Shown one piece after another: positions 53,047 to 63,262 of a DNA stretch of 64,000 nt (within the stretch, counting starts at the first letter, position 1; every line of letters starts with the position of its first letter). Under the pieces are notes generated by a model. That model saw only the letters and a list, made by a program, of their open reading frames with translations. It was not told the DNA's origin and made no database searches. The stretch is from Thioalkalivibrio nitratireducens DSM 14787 (GTDB lineage Bacteria; Pseudomonadota; Gammaproteobacteria; Ectothiorhodospirales; Ectothiorhodospiraceae). Location: the NCBI RefSeq assembly GCF_000321415.2, contig NC_019902.2:1054001-1118000 (forward strand), given 5' to 3'. The position numbers and the translations under genes were made by a program.

Positions 53047-53103
53047 TAAGCGATTGTTGTCTCTCGGGGTGCCATGTGGCGCGATGATCGTTAGGCTGGG
53101 CCG

Positions 53104-54093
53104 ATGAGACGCCTGCACTCCGTCCGCAACGTTTGCCCGCCGCGCGCAGTCTTCGGCAGTGCCGAACTCGGGCCAGGGCCGCTGCCCGTTGCGACCTATT
53201 CGGTGGTGGCACGCGACACGGAAACCGGCCAGCTCGGGGTGGCCGTGCAGTCGCATTATTTCGCCGTCGGCAGTGTGAGCCCGCATGCGGAAGCCGGCGT
53301 GGCCGCGATGACCATCCAGTCCTTTGCCAAACCCCGTTATGCGGTGGAAGGCCTACGGCTGATCCGCGAGGGGGCGTCGGCTCAGGAGGCGCTGACAGCG
53401 CTGCGTCGCGGCGACACGCATGCGGAGTACCGCCAGTCGGCGATAGCCGATACCCTGGGCGGGGTCGCGGTCCACACGGGTGAACGCTGCATCCCGGAAG
53501 CGGGTCACCACTCCGGGGACGGGTATGCCTGTCTGGGGAACATGCTGCTCGAGGTCGGCATCTGGGAGCGGATGGGAGCGGCCTTCGAGGCGGCGGACGG
53601 CGAACTCGTCGACCGGTTGATCGTTTCGCTCGAGGCGGCGCAGTCGGCGGGGGGCGACCTGCGCGGCCGGCGTTCTGCCGCGGTCATCGTCGTCAGTGCA
53701 GAGGCATCGGGGGATCCGGCAATCGACGTGCTGTTCAATCTTCGGGTCGAAGACCACGAGCAGCCGCTGCAGGAACTGAACCGGCTGGTGACCCTGAAGA
53801 AGGCGTTTCACCATAACAGCCGGGGCGACCATCACCTGCGCAATGGCGACGTGCACGCGGCGTTGTGTGAGTTCTCCACGGCCGTGTCGATGGCCCCGGC
53901 CCACGAGGAGCTGGTTTTCTGGCAGGCCGTGGCGATGGCGATCGCCGGGTTCGAGAAAGAGGCGGAACCCCTGTTCCGGGAGCTGTTCGACGCCTCCCGG
54001 AACTGGCGGCTGCTGGCGGAACGTGTCGCCCGGTCCCGGTATCTGCCCGAGGGGTCGCACGCGCTCGATTCGGTCCTGGAATCCGCGCCTTGA
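53104..54093 (+). CDS. DUF1028 protein with C-terminal TPR-like region
   Basis: 329 residues. ATYSVVARDTETGQLGVAVQ, SHYFAVGSVSPHAEAGVAAM are the DUF1028 N-terminus (Ntn-hydrolase-like fold). ECIPEAGHHSGDGYACLGNM-type text follows. Residues about 225-320 look like TPR helices (FHHNSRGDHHLRNGDVHAALCEFSTAVSMAP). A peptidase or amidase activity has been proposed for the family but is not established. The first about 25 residues have no family match, so the start could be later. Confidence 0.85.
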   Translation: MRRLHSVRNVCPPRAVFGSAELGPGPLPVATYSVVARDTETGQLGVAVQSHYFAVGSVSPHAEAGVAAMTIQSFAKPRYAVEGLRLIREGASAQEALTALRRGDTHAEYRQSAIADTLGGVAVHTGERCIPEAGHHSGDGYACLGNMLLEVGIWERMGAAFEAADGELVDRLIVSLEAAQSAGGDLRGRRSAAVIVVSAEASGDPAIDVLFNLRVEDHEQPLQELNRLVTLKKAFHHNSRGDHHLRNGDVHAALCEFSTAVSMAPAHEELVFWQAVAMAIAGFEKEAEPLFRELFDASRNWRLLAERVARSRYLPEGSHALDSVLESAP

Positions 54094-54268
54094 CGACGGC
54101 GGGACGCGGGCCGCGAGCGGGTCCGCCCGGGACAGGGTATTTCGACACCGCGGCAGTCCGGTTGGCCGCCGGCAGGGTTTCGGGGGCGGGGGGTGTTGGC
54201 CGGTGGCGCCAGGCTCAGGGGATTGCCGGTAGTGTCCCCGGCTCGCAGTGCGACAGAGGAAACGAGAG

Positions 54269-55066
54269 ATGTGGTTACGCGTGAGTTGCCATCTGGAGAT
54301 GCAGTTTGCTGTGGCGAGTCCGATGATCCTGTTGTTGCGCCCGCACAGCGATACCCGGCAGTGGGTGGCCCGGGATCACTATGCGGTTTGGCCCGGCCTC
54401 CCGATCGCGGAATACACCGACATGTACGGCAACCGCTGCCAGCGCCTGCTGGCACCCGCTGGATCGTTCCACCTGGAAGCCTGTTCGGACGTCCAGGTAC
54501 CCAGTGGCGTCGAGCAGGCCCCGGGGGCACCGTTCGTGGAGGTGCAGGATCTCCCCGCCGAGACGCTGATGTACCTCGCGCCGAGCCGCTACTGCGAGTC
54601 CGACAGGCTGGGCGGACTCGCCAGCGAGATCACAGGTGACTGCCTGCCCGGATACGACCAGGTGCACGCCATTTCGGCCTGGATCCGCCGCACCCTGGCC
54701 TACCGGGCGGAGTCCGATCCGACCCCAGTCTCCGCGGTGGAGGCGCTGAATCGTGGCGACGGCGTCTGCCGCGACTTTGCGCATCTGGGTATCGCGCTGT
54801 GCAGAAGTCTGAGCATTCCGGCCCGGATGATCGTCGGCTATCTGCACGGGCTCGAGCCGATGGATCTGCATGCCTGGTTCGAGGCCTTCGTCGGCGGCAG
54901 GTGGTATGTGTTCGATCCGACCCGTGCGACGCTGGGCGGCGCACGGGTGTGTCTCGGTCACGGCCGCGATGCAGCCGATGTGCCCGTGTTCACGCAGTTC
55001 GGTCCACCCGTGATCCCCTCCTGCATGAAGGTGTCGGTCGAGGAGATCGCCGGCTCCCAGCACTGA
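54269..55066 (+). CDS. transglutaminase-like cysteine protease superfamily protein
   Basis: 265 residues from MWLRVSCHLEMQFAVASPMI. A beta-rich N-terminal domain precedes the transglutaminase core. Catalytic Cys is in RGDGVCRDFAHLGIALCRSL, His in DLHAWFEAFVGGRWYVFD, Asp in FDPTRATLGG. Bacterial members often act on peptides or sit in gene pairs with alpha-E proteins. No signal peptide, so cytoplasmic. Confidence 0.9.
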   Translation: MWLRVSCHLEMQFAVASPMILLLRPHSDTRQWVARDHYAVWPGLPIAEYTDMYGNRCQRLLAPAGSFHLEACSDVQVPSGVEQAPGAPFVEVQDLPAETLMYLAPSRYCESDRLGGLASEITGDCLPGYDQVHAISAWIRRTLAYRAESDPTPVSAVEALNRGDGVCRDFAHLGIALCRSLSIPARMIVGYLHGLEPMDLHAWFEAFVGGRWYVFDPTRATLGGARVCLGHGRDAADVPVFTQFGPPVIPSCMKVSVEEIAGSQH

Positions 55067-55179
55067 CCTGGACGAGGCTGGGAGATGCTACGCTTCGAGT
55101 CTTGTCGTTCGCCTGGTGTTGCGTCCAGCGCGGTGGTGGGTCGCGCAGCGCCCTGGCGCGCCACACCGTGGAGCATGCG

Positions 55180-55794
55180 ATGATCCCGCTCTGGTTCAAG
55201 CTTGCCTATCTCGCCTTTATCGTGGTGCTCGTTCCCGTGTATAGCGTGGAGCACGGGCTCGTGAATTTTCTCTGGCTCTCGAACGTGGCGTTGCTCGGTG
55301 GCCTGCTGGCGGCGTGGTTGGAGAGCGCGCGCGTTGCAAGCATGGTGTTGCTGGCGGTTCTGTTGCCCGAACTCGGTTGGATCGTCGATTTTCTCGGCAG
55401 CCTCCTGCTGCTGGGTCCCACGCCGCTGGGTGTCGTCGATTACATGTACAACCCCGAGATCGCGCTGTTCGTGCGTCTGCTCTCCCTCTACCACCTGCTG
55501 TTGCCGTTCGTGCTGCTGTGGCTGGTGTGGAGGCTGGGGTACGACCGCGCGGCCTGGAAGCTCTGGATTCCGATCGGGTTGTCGATCCTGCTTTTGAGTT
55601 TCCTTTTCTCCAGCCCCGAGCGGAACGTGAACTGGGTCTGGGGCCCGGGAGGCGAGCCGCAGGAGTGGATGTCGCCCCATGCCTGGCTGATGGTGGTCAT
55701 GGTGTTCTGTGCCGTGTTGTGGTGGGCTACCCACGTACTGGTGGGGCATGTACTGCGGCGAGTGGCAGACCGGGCGCCGCCACGGGTCCGCTGA
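55180..55794 (+). CDS. polytopic membrane protein, unknown function
   Basis: 204 residues from MIPLWFKLAYLAFIVVLVPV. About six hydrophobic segments (FLWLSNVALLGGLLAAWL, MVLLAVLLPELGWIVDFLG, LLPFVLLWLVWRLGY, LWIPIGLSILLLSFLF, AWLMVVMVFCAVLWWATHVL). WVWGPGGEPQEWMSPHAWL is a distinctive loop. I have seen similar hypothetical proteins but no function is known. No clear ribosome site. Confidence 0.75.
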   Translation: MIPLWFKLAYLAFIVVLVPVYSVEHGLVNFLWLSNVALLGGLLAAWLESARVASMVLLAVLLPELGWIVDFLGSLLLLGPTPLGVVDYMYNPEIALFVRLLSLYHLLLPFVLLWLVWRLGYDRAAWKLWIPIGLSILLLSFLFSSPERNVNWVWGPGGEPQEWMSPHAWLMVVMVFCAVLWWATHVLVGHVLRRVADRAPPRVR

Positions 55795-55840
55795 TGGCGT
55801 CGCGTCGCGTCTCGGACAAGGGGCAACGCCCGGTGAAGCA

Positions 55841-56896
55841 ATGGCTTTGCTGACCTGGATCGGGATCCTGATCTGCCTGTCGCAATCGGCGATGCTTTCA
55901 GGCCTCAACCTGGGGCTGTTCTCGCTGAGCAAGCTGGAACTCGAAATCGCGGCGCGCAAGGGCGATCCCCGTGCACGGCGGGTGCTGCATCTGCGCGAGG
56001 ATTCCAACTTCGCGCTGGTCACGATCCTCTGGGGCAATGTCGGCGTGAACGTGCTGCTGGCGCTGCTCTCGGGCTCGGTCCTGAGCGGCGTGGTCGCCTT
56101 CCTGTTTTCGACCGTGGTAATCACCATCTTTGCGGAGATCATCCCGCAGTCCTATTTCACCCGCAACGCGCTGCGCATGGCTGCGCTGCTCGCGCCGGTC
56201 CTGCGCGGCTACCAGCTACTGCTGTACCCGGTGGCACGACCGACTGCCTGGGTCCTGGATGCATGGCTGGGTGGCGAGAACGTGCGCTATTACCCGGAGC
56301 GGGATCTGCGCCAGGTGATCCAACTGCACATGGAGGCGACCGAGTCGGAGATTGCGCGGGTGGAGGGCCAGGGGGCGTTGAATTTTCTCGAGCTCGATGA
56401 TGTTCCGCTGGACGCGGAAGGCGAACCCGTTGATCCGTCCAGCGTGCTTCAGCTCGAGTTCGACGGTGCGTATCCGGTGTTTCCGCCGATCTCCCCGCGC
56501 GCGGACGACCCCTTCCTGCAACGAGTGAATCGCTCCGGAAAGAGCTGGGCCGTGATCGTCGATGCCCGCAACGAGCCGAGGCTGGTGCTCAGCACCAACG
56601 ACTTCATCCGCGAAGCGATGTTCGAACCCGCGCGGTTCAACCCGCTGCGGCATTGCCATCGCCCGATCCTGGCGCGCAGCGGCGAGCGCAGGCTGGGTGA
56701 TCTGATTGCGCGGTTTCGGCTTTATTCCGGGGAGGCGGGCGATGACATCGTGATGGACGACGTGGTGCTGCTGTGGGGGCCACAGCCGCGGGTGATGACC
56801 GGGACGGACATCCTCGGGCGCCTGCTGCGGGGGATCGCCGCCAGCGAGCGTAACGGGATGACCGCGGACGTCGAACTGGCCCGGCGGTTGTCCTGA
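55841..56896 (+). CDS. DUF21/CNNM-type transporter-like protein
   Basis: 351 residues from MALLTWIGILICLSQSAMLS. The DUF21 membrane domain (about 1-160) has GLNLGLFSLSKLELEIAARK, NFALVTILWGNVGVNVLLAL, FAEIIPQSYFTRNALRMAAL with the conserved EIIPQ. A degenerate CBS-pair-like region follows. Relatives (CorB/CNNM) handle magnesium or other divalent cations. Complete. Confidence 0.88.
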   Translation: MALLTWIGILICLSQSAMLSGLNLGLFSLSKLELEIAARKGDPRARRVLHLREDSNFALVTILWGNVGVNVLLALLSGSVLSGVVAFLFSTVVITIFAEIIPQSYFTRNALRMAALLAPVLRGYQLLLYPVARPTAWVLDAWLGGENVRYYPERDLRQVIQLHMEATESEIARVEGQGALNFLELDDVPLDAEGEPVDPSSVLQLEFDGAYPVFPPISPRADDPFLQRVNRSGKSWAVIVDARNEPRLVLSTNDFIREAMFEPARFNPLRHCHRPILARSGERRLGDLIARFRLYSGEAGDDIVMDDVVLLWGPQPRVMTGTDILGRLLRGIAASERNGMTADVELARRLS

Positions 56897-56933
56897 TCGG
56901 GAATGCCTGGCGCCGGTGGCATCAGCCCGCGTA

Positions 56934-57611
56934 TCAGGCGCCGTACAGCCAGTTCCATGCCCGGCGCGTCAGGTACCAGAGAAGCATCGCGGTCAGGAAC
57001 ACGGCCAGCAACAGTGCCAGGGCCTCGCCGGGGGTCGGCATGCGGCCCACCTGCAGCAGCAGGTGCGTCGCCAGCGTGACCATCGCCGTTGGCGGCAGAA
57101 TCCCGATCACGCTGCCGACCAGGAAATCGCGGAAGCGGATGTGCGTGGTACCTGCCAGCAGGTTGATCAGCGTCTGCGACACGACAGGAAGCATGTTGAT
57201 GACCACCATGCTCTGGATCCCCCGCCGCGCCAGTGAACGGCTCAGGCGTTTCATGCTGGGCCCGGACAGGCGCCGCACCGGGCGGCGCCCCAGGTAGCGC
57301 CCTGCCAGGTAGCCGACGACCGCGCCGGCCACCGTGCCCAGGTAGGCGATTGCGAATCCGGACCAGGGACCGAGCACGATGACCGCCACGGGCACCAGCA
57401 CCAGCTGCGGAATCGCGACCTGCAGGCCGATCACGGTGCCCGCGAACACGGCCCACGGCAGCCAGGCGCGGTCTTCGAAACGTTCGGCGAGCGCCCGTAC
57501 ACGGGTCGGCCCCCAGTCCTCGTCCTGTAACGCGATTCCCCAGACCAGCGCCATCACGGCCAGTATGACGAAGACGCCAAGGAACAGCAGGAGCCGGAAT
57601 CGCGGGCTCAT
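56934..57611 (-). CDS. TVP38/TMEM64 (VTT-domain) membrane protein
   Basis: 225 residues from MSPRFRLLLFLGVFVILAVM. The VTT domain includes AGTVIGLQVAIPQLVLVPVA, GPWSGFAIAYLGTVAGAVVG, INMLPVVSQTLINLLAGTTH, RFRDFLVGSVIGILPPTAMV. DedA-superfamily flippase-like proteins share this fold; lipid scrambling is a family hypothesis. Convergent with the DUF21 gene. Confidence 0.87.
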   Translation of the reverse strand: MSPRFRLLLFLGVFVILAVMALVWGIALQDEDWGPTRVRALAERFEDRAWLPWAVFAGTVIGLQVAIPQLVLVPVAVIVLGPWSGFAIAYLGTVAGAVVGYLAGRYLGRRPVRRLSGPSMKRLSRSLARRGIQSMVVINMLPVVSQTLINLLAGTTHIRFRDFLVGSVIGILPPTAMVTLATHLLLQVGRMPTPGEALALLLAVFLTAMLLWYLTRRAWNWLYGA

Positions 57612-57744
57612 AACGCATCGGCCCGAGCCGCGCCTTCCGGCAGGCAGCGGCGTTCGGCTGTGATGCCCGGCTTGCAGGTCAATCGAGTTCTCATGGCGGC
57701 TTTGTCCGGCGTTGGTGGTGCGCTTCCCGTCACGGCCCGCGTCA

Positions 57745-57790
57745 GGTGCACTATGCTTCCGGGATCCATCGTTACGAAGGATAGTGCACC
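57745..57790. promoter_or_regulatory. long inverted repeat in the VTT / coiled-coil gap
   Basis: GGTGCACTAT and ATAGTGCACC are perfect complements; TTC and GAA extend the stem after a two-base mismatch, with about 16 bases between. It could be an operator or a hairpin in the leader of either divergent gene. The rest of 57612-57993 shows nothing recognisable. Confidence 0.5.
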
Positions 57791-57993
57791 GGGGAAGTCC
57801 AGCGGCTCCGGCGTTTGGACGCATCCTGGGATCGGAACCGCGTGCAGGCGGCCAAGCGATCATGACGATACGCTCCACCGCGAGAGATGAACGTGGACGC
57901 GTAGCGTGATGATCGCTCTCCGTCGCGCGAGGGGGCGATCTCGACCGCGCCACGCGCGATTTTCACGTTCAGGATGATATTGGAGGAGTGCTA

Positions 57994-58281
57994 ATGAGTG
58001 ATCGTGACGCCTATCTCGAGAAGATGAAGGCCAGGATCGACGAGTGGAACGCCGAGGTCGCCAGACTCGAGGCCAAGGCCCGGGAAGCCGAGGCCGACAT
58101 GAGGCTGAAATACGATGCGCAGCTCAAGGAAATGCGGGAGCAGCGCGACGCGCTGGAGGAAAGGCTCCGCGACATGCAGCGTGCGGGCGAGGAATCCTGG
58201 AGGCGGGTGCGCGACGGGATGGAGGCCGCCTGGGACGAGATGACCCGGGCCTTCCGGGAGGCCGCCGACCGCTTCCGGTAA
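57994..58281 (+). CDS. small coiled-coil protein
   Basis: 95 residues, MSDRDAYLEKMKARIDEWNAEVARLEAKAREAEADMRL then KYDAQLKEMREQRDALEERL and WRRVRDGMEAAWDEMTRAF. Fully helical and heptad-rich, similar to small proteins often annotated as sll1863-like stress-response proteins. The ATG at 57994 has GGAGGAG upstream. No partner is evident. Confidence 0.85.
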   Translation: MSDRDAYLEKMKARIDEWNAEVARLEAKAREAEADMRLKYDAQLKEMREQRDALEERLRDMQRAGEESWRRVRDGMEAAWDEMTRAFREAADRFR

Positions 58282-58467
58282 CGAGGCCTGCTGCGACCCG
58301 CCCGGGAAACCGGGGCCGCCCAGCCATCCCGGAAACCGGCCCTCGACCACGGCCGCGCGAGGATCGGGAAGGGGAACCGATCCCCGCTGCGCTACGCCGA
58401 TGCCGAGCGCTTCAAGTGGTGCGGGACGCGGCGCCCGTCGACACGGGTCTGTCGCGTCACCTCGCCG

Positions 58468-59184
58468 TTAGGCCGGATCAGGCGTGGCCCCGCAGCATTT
58501 CTTGTATTTCTTGCCGGAGCCGCAGGGGCAGGGGTCGTTGCGGCCGATCTTCGGCCCTGCGCGTCGAACGGATTTCGTACGCTGCTCGGCGAGCTGTTTC
58601 TGAAACGGTGCGAAGTAGTCCTGCAGTTGTTGCACACTCTCCACGATCTGATCCGGGGCGTCGCGGAGCAGGGCCTCCGTCTCCTCGGTGAACTCCTCCA
58701 GGGTTTCGAGGCCTTCGTCGGTGCCGTGCAGCAGGATCGGTGCCAGCAGGTCGGGCGCCTGTTCCTGCAGCTGTGTCCACCAGGGGTCTGCGAAGGTCGA
58801 CATTCCGAACACGAAGCCCTCCGCCCATTCCTCGACGATGGTGAAGGATCCGCCCTGCGCCGCGATAGGCTGGCCGAATATCGGTTCCGGGAACCCGGCG
58901 CTGACCATCGTCAGCACGTGATTGTAGTGGCGCATGACCAGGCCCAGTATCCACTCGGCCTGCGCCCTGTCGTTGAACGCCGGGTCGTCGTTTCCCGCAT
59001 CCATGTCCCAGACCCACGGGAGCCAAACGCTGGGCGGGATCAGTTCCGGGTTCAGCGCGATAGCGGTCAGGTAGCCGTCCAACATCGCCAGATCCATCGC
59101 CGCTTCGGGCACGGCGTGGGACATGAAGAACGCGTCGAGTTCGTCGAGTTCGTCGTCGGAGAGACCTGCGGTAGGGTTCGTCAT
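58468..59184 (-). CDS. YecA-like UPF0149 protein with SEC-C zinc motif
   Basis: 238 residues from [20 protein letters not shown]. The UPF0149 domain has [31 protein letters not shown] and WAEGFVFGM. The C-terminus is a SEC-C motif [20 protein letters not shown] that binds zinc and, in YecA/SecA, the ribosome. The function of this branch is not settled. Confidence 0.92.
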   Translation of the reverse strand: MTNPTAGLSDDELDELDAFFMSHAVPEAAMDLAMLDGYLTAIALNPELIPPSVWLPWVWDMDAGNDDPAFNDRAQAEWILGLVMRHYNHVLTMVSAGFPEPIFGQPIAAQGGSFTIVEEWAEGFVFGMSTFADPWWTQLQEQAPDLLAPILLHGTDEGLETLEEFTEETEALLRDAPDQIVESVQQLQDYFAPFQKQLAEQRTKSVRRAGPKIGRNDPCPCGSGKKYKKCCGATPDPA

Positions 59185-59236
59185 CGGGGCTCCTGGAACG
59201 CCTGAGAGAGCAGCGGGCTTCGATGTGCGTTCAGTA

Positions 59237-60274
59237 TTATCTGTCGACAAGCCGCCAGGCAATGGTTTCTCCGGCGCGCAGCGGTACACCGGGCCGGTTT
59301 CCGAACGGGAGTTCGTCCGGAACCGCCCAGGCCTGCCGCTCCAGGGTTACGGTCTCCCGGTTGCGCGGAAGGCCGTAGAAATCGGCACCGTGAAAACTGG
59401 CGAAAGCCTCGAGGCGCTCCAGCTCGCCGGCCGCCTCGAACACTTCGGCGTAGAGTTCGAGGGCCGCGTGCGCGGTGTAGATGCCCGCGCAGCCACAGCC
59501 CGACTCCTTGGCATGGCGAGGATGCGGCGCACTGTCGGTGCCCAGGAAGAACTTGGGACTGCCACCGGTGGCGGCCGCGACCAGCGCCTGGCGATGCGTC
59601 TCGCGCTTGAGTAGCGGCAGACAGTAGTGGTGCGGGCGCATCCCCCCGAGGAACATCGCGTTGCGGTTCAGCAGCAGGTGATGCGCGGTGATGGTGGCGC
59701 CGATCCAGGCCGGGGCGGCGCTGACGAACTGCACGGCGGTACGGGTGGTAATGTGCTCGAGCACGATCCGCAATTCGGGAAAGTCGCGTACCAGGGGTTC
59801 CAGCGTACGCTCGATGAAGACCGCTTCGCGGTCGAACACGTCGACGGACGGATCGATCGACTCGCCGTGCACCAGCAGCGGCAGCCCGTGGCGCTGCATG
59901 GCCTCGAACACCGGGTAGCAGCGTCGCGGGTCGGCGACCCCGCTGGCGGCATTCGTCGTCGCGCCCGCCGGGTAGTATTTCACCCCGTGAACGATCCCGC
60001 TGGCCTGCGCGCGCACGATTTCCTCGACCGGCATGGCCTCGGTCAGGTACAGGGTCATCAGGGGTTCGAACGCAACCCCCGCCGGAAGCGCGGCGAGAAT
60101 GCGGTCGCGATAGGCTCGGGCCTGTTCGGTGTCGACCACCGGTGGCTTCAGGTTGGGCATCACGATGGCGCGTGCAAACCGCCGTGCGCTGTCGGGCAAC
60201 ACGGTCCGCAGCACGTCGCCGTCGCGCAGGTGCAGGTGCCAGTCGTCAGGTCGGGTGAAGGTCAGACGATTCAT
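59237..60274 (-). CDS. pyrC: dihydroorotase
   Basis: 345 residues from [23 protein letters not shown] (18-20 region) binds zinc. Other marks are [17 protein letters not shown] (carboxylated Lys), [39 protein letters not shown] and FLGTDSAPH with the catalytic Asp. It cyclises carbamoyl aspartate in pyrimidine synthesis. Class II, E. coli-like length. Confidence 0.96.
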   Translation of the reverse strand: MNRLTFTRPDDWHLHLRDGDVLRTVLPDSARRFARAIVMPNLKPPVVDTEQARAYRDRILAALPAGVAFEPLMTLYLTEAMPVEEIVRAQASGIVHGVKYYPAGATTNAASGVADPRRCYPVFEAMQRHGLPLLVHGESIDPSVDVFDREAVFIERTLEPLVRDFPELRIVLEHITTRTAVQFVSAAPAWIGATITAHHLLLNRNAMFLGGMRPHHYCLPLLKRETHRQALVAAATGGSPKFFLGTDSAPHPRHAKESGCGCAGIYTAHAALELYAEVFEAAGELERLEAFASFHGADFYGLPRNRETVTLERQAWAVPDELPFGNRPGVPLRAGETIAWRLVDR

Positions 60275-60339
60275 GGAATTCCCGTCGGTCGTGGGAGGCG
60301 GTTCGGCGACATCATTAAGGAAGCGCTGAACACTCGTCA

Positions 60340-60537
60340 TCGCGAGGAGCGAAGCCCTTGGTCGCGGGTGCAGCGCGGCGGGACGTGGCGATCCTCTACG
60401 CACTGATTTCGTGGGCGCCGCTTGGATTACCCGCGCCGCTCGCCCTTGCGGGCCAGGCTGCCGCTGGTCAACGCGCTACGCGTGTTGGTGCCGCGCCTCG
60501 CTCGCAATGAAGGGTCCTTTGTTCGGTATTTCCCTAG
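60340..60537. repeat. 198-bp intergenic repeat, copy 2
   Basis: Second copy of the 47585-47782 repeat, better preserved at its ends: TCGCGAGGAGCGAAGCCC and CGCCTCGCTCGCAATGA. It separates pyrC from the porin gene. A TTGACA at 60658 with a weak -10 follows in the leader of the porin gene. Confidence 0.82.
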
Positions 60538-60803
60538 TCGTGAACCGCTTGGCTATCTTACCCGGGGTTGCCCGAAGTGTCGCGGGCGGCGCCGATAACG
60601 TCAAACAATTTTCACCGCCCGGACAACAGGGTAGCGCACACCCTGCCCTGGTGCATATTGACATCCAGGCCGGCGCGCGGGTAACCATGTTCGCTTTTCG
60701 TGAAGCTGTCGCCCGCGATGCGGACCGGCAGCAACGCACTTCGCCGGCGCCGATCGCGGCCGGCCTACATCAGGAAGTTCGCATGCATAGGAGGAAGGAT
60801 CTG

Positions 60804-62117
60804 GTGGCAAGTTCCATTCGAAGGACCGCGTTGGGTCTCGCGCTGGCGGGGCTGGGGCTCGGGGGCGTACTGGTTGTCCCGCAGACTGCGGAGGCTACGT
60901 TCGGGTATTACGGCTACGGTTACGGAACCCAGAGCAAGGGCATGGGGGGGGCCGGGACGGCCCTGGCCCAGGATCCGCTGGCGGGGATGACCAATCCCGC
61001 CAGCCTCGTCCATCTCGGGGACGTCTGGGCGGTGGGGGCCACGCTGTTCAATCCCAACCGCAGCTACACCGCGGACGACAACTTCGAATCGCCCCCGTTT
61101 GCCTTTATTACCCCCGGCCGTATCAAGAGCGGATCGGAGTGGTTCCTGATTCCCAACTTCGCCCGCAACTGGGTGCTCGACGAGGACAGTTCCCTGACGC
61201 TGTCGCTAGCCGGAAACGGCGGAATGAACACCGACTACAAGACCGCGGTATTCGAGAACTTCGCGCCGCCGGACGCGCCGGAGCAATTCCAGGCGAGTTC
61301 TCCCACCGGGATCGACCTGGTGCAACTGGCGATCGGCCTCAGCTATTCGCGTCGCCTGAACGAGCACCACAGCTTCGGTGTCACGCCGATCCTGGCCGTC
61401 CAGGGCTTCAAGGCCACCGGCCTCGAACCGTTCCGTCCGGTATCGATCCACCCGGACAAGGTCACCAACAACGGCCGTGACTATTCCTACGGTGCGGGCG
61501 TCCGTATCGGCTGGCTCGGCCAGATCACCGACGAGCTCAGCCTGGGTGCGTCCTACCAGAGCAAGCTCAAGATGAGCCGCTTCGACAAGTACCGCGGGCT
61601 GTTCGCAGAGGAAGGCAAGTTCGACATCGCGGGTACCTGGAACGTCGGGCTCGCCTACAAGGTTACGCCGGATGTGACGGTGGCCTTCGACGTACAGCGC
61701 TACCTGTATTCCGACGTCAAGTCGATCAACAATCCCAACGACCTGCCGATCGCACCGGGCGCATTGGGCGGCAGCGACGGGGTCGGCTTCGGCTGGAAGG
61801 ACATCACCGCCTACAAGCTGGGTGCGCAATGGCGGGTCGACCCGGACCTGACGCTGCGCGCAGGCATGGCCTACGGCGATCAGCCGGTCCCGGACACCCA
61901 GGCGCTGTTCAACATTCTGGCCCCGGGTGTGACCCGCCGGCATTACACGGTGGGTCTGAGCTATCGTCTCGACGACCGCAGCGAGATCAGCGGCTTGTTC
62001 ATGCATGCGCCGAAGGAGCGGGTCAGCGGCACCAATCCGAACACCGGTCCCCAGACGGGTTTCATCCAGATGGACCAGAACGAGTTCGAATTGACCTATA
62101 CCCGCTACCTGCGCTGA
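60804..62117 (+). CDS. OmpP1/FadL-family outer-membrane porin
   Basis: 437 residues from GTG at 60804, chosen because AGGAGGAAGG (60789-60798) precedes it; an ATG at 60783 overlaps that site. A signal peptide (ALGLALAGLGLGGVLVVPQT) leads to FGYYGYGYGTQSKGMGGAGTALAQDPLAGMTNPASL, the FadL/TodX hatch start (GxGG..A...D.....NPA). The rest is alternating beta strands, ending FELTYTRYLR with an aromatic near the end. FadL proteins let hydrophobic compounds through the outer membrane. Just upstream of SOR, a sulfur-uptake role is plausible. Confidence 0.92.
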   Translation: MASSIRRTALGLALAGLGLGGVLVVPQTAEATFGYYGYGYGTQSKGMGGAGTALAQDPLAGMTNPASLVHLGDVWAVGATLFNPNRSYTADDNFESPPFAFITPGRIKSGSEWFLIPNFARNWVLDEDSSLTLSLAGNGGMNTDYKTAVFENFAPPDAPEQFQASSPTGIDLVQLAIGLSYSRRLNEHHSFGVTPILAVQGFKATGLEPFRPVSIHPDKVTNNGRDYSYGAGVRIGWLGQITDELSLGASYQSKLKMSRFDKYRGLFAEEGKFDIAGTWNVGLAYKVTPDVTVAFDVQRYLYSDVKSINNPNDLPIAPGALGGSDGVGFGWKDITAYKLGAQWRVDPDLTLRAGMAYGDQPVPDTQALFNILAPGVTRRHYTVGLSYRLDDRSEISGLFMHAPKERVSGTNPNTGPQTGFIQMDQNEFELTYTRYLR

Positions 62118-62146
62118 GCTCGGTGGCGGCCGGCACGAGGGAAATC

Positions 62147-63088
62147 ATGAGTACGGACATCAAGGCATTGTTCGACGCCGAGCCCGAATCTCCGTTGTAC
62201 GTGGCGATCAACCGCGTACTGGTCGAGAACAACCCCAACCTGATGCGCATGATGCGTCAGGCCAGTTCCGAGATGTGTCTGGCCACCGCGCTGACCCCCG
62301 GCTTCCGGGGGTTCGACCTGATGCGCCAGACCGGGAGCTGTCCGATGGGCATGCGCTGGGGTGCCAGCACCGACATGACGCAGGAGCTCTCGCACATCTG
62401 GATCGACCAGTTCACCTACTGGGACACCCTGGACGCGCACGAGGAGTTCCACGAGACCTTCGAGGACGTGGTGGTCACCGCCTGCGATAAGTGCGGCAAC
62501 GTACTGCTGGATGGACCCGAGGAGCCGGTCTACCGGATCGTCGCAAGCCACCTGCCCAGGCTGGTTTCGCTGAACCAGTTCGAACAGGCGCGGGCGCAGG
62601 AACGCGACATCGGCCACCTGGCAGTGGATTCGGGAGAGACCGTCACCGTGCTCGCAACGCATATCGTCCGGCCTGGCAAGGAGGCCGAGTTCGAGGAGGG
62701 CGAGATCCGGACGATGGAGTTGCTGCGCGAGAGCAACGGCATGATCGGCTACCAGATCCTGAAGCGGGTGGGCATCTCGACCCTGGGATCGGGACATGCA
62801 ACCGTCGAGTCGATCATGGAACGCATGAAGGACACGCCGGACGCGAAGCTGCAGCGCACCGCCGAGGTCTGGGAGGGCTATACGATCCCGGCCGAGTACC
62901 TGGTGATGGTCGAATGGGAAAGCCTCCACGCGGCCCAGCGCGGCATGCCGCATGTGAACGTGAAGCCAGACATCCTGTTCGTGCATGGGCCGAAGGTTTT
63001 CAACAACTGTGTGCGCATGCCGACCGTACGCATGGCTGTCTCCATGTTCGCCGAACAGACGTACCGGGAGGTGCTACAACAGGTGTAA
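62147..63088 (+). CDS. sor: sulfur oxygenase reductase
   Basis: 313 residues, cytoplasmic. It converts elemental sulfur with oxygen to sulfite, thiosulfate and sulfide without a cofactor other than mononuclear iron. The catalytic Cys is C44 (SSEMCLATA). Iron ligands are H98 and H102 (DAHEEFH) and E126 (DGPEEPVY). C113 and C116 (ACDKCG) match the secondary cysteines of archaeal SOR. PGFRGFDLM and EWESLHAAQRGM are further family marks. GAGG lies six bases before the ATG. It starts 29 bases after the porin gene and precedes the flavoprotein, suggesting one transcript. The bacterial branch occurs in Thioalkalivibrio and relatives. Confidence 0.95.
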   Translation: MSTDIKALFDAEPESPLYVAINRVLVENNPNLMRMMRQASSEMCLATALTPGFRGFDLMRQTGSCPMGMRWGASTDMTQELSHIWIDQFTYWDTLDAHEEFHETFEDVVVTACDKCGNVLLDGPEEPVYRIVASHLPRLVSLNQFEQARAQERDIGHLAVDSGETVTVLATHIVRPGKEAEFEEGEIRTMELLRESNGMIGYQILKRVGISTLGSGHATVESIMERMKDTPDAKLQRTAEVWEGYTIPAEYLVMVEWESLHAAQRGMPHVNVKPDILFVHGPKVFNNCVRMPTVRMAVSMFAEQTYREVLQQV

Positions 63089-63262
63089 ACGCTGATGGAT
63101 GCCCCCTCCCGCGCAGGGTCGGGGCCCGAGGACAAGGTAGGCGAGGGTGCCAGCGTGCCCGCACCCGAGGTGCATCGCTGCAGCCGATCCTGCCGGATAT
63201 TGGCAAGGGCGGCTTCGCAGCCGGCGCGTCACCACCACTCCGCGCAACCGGGAGGGTCCTTA

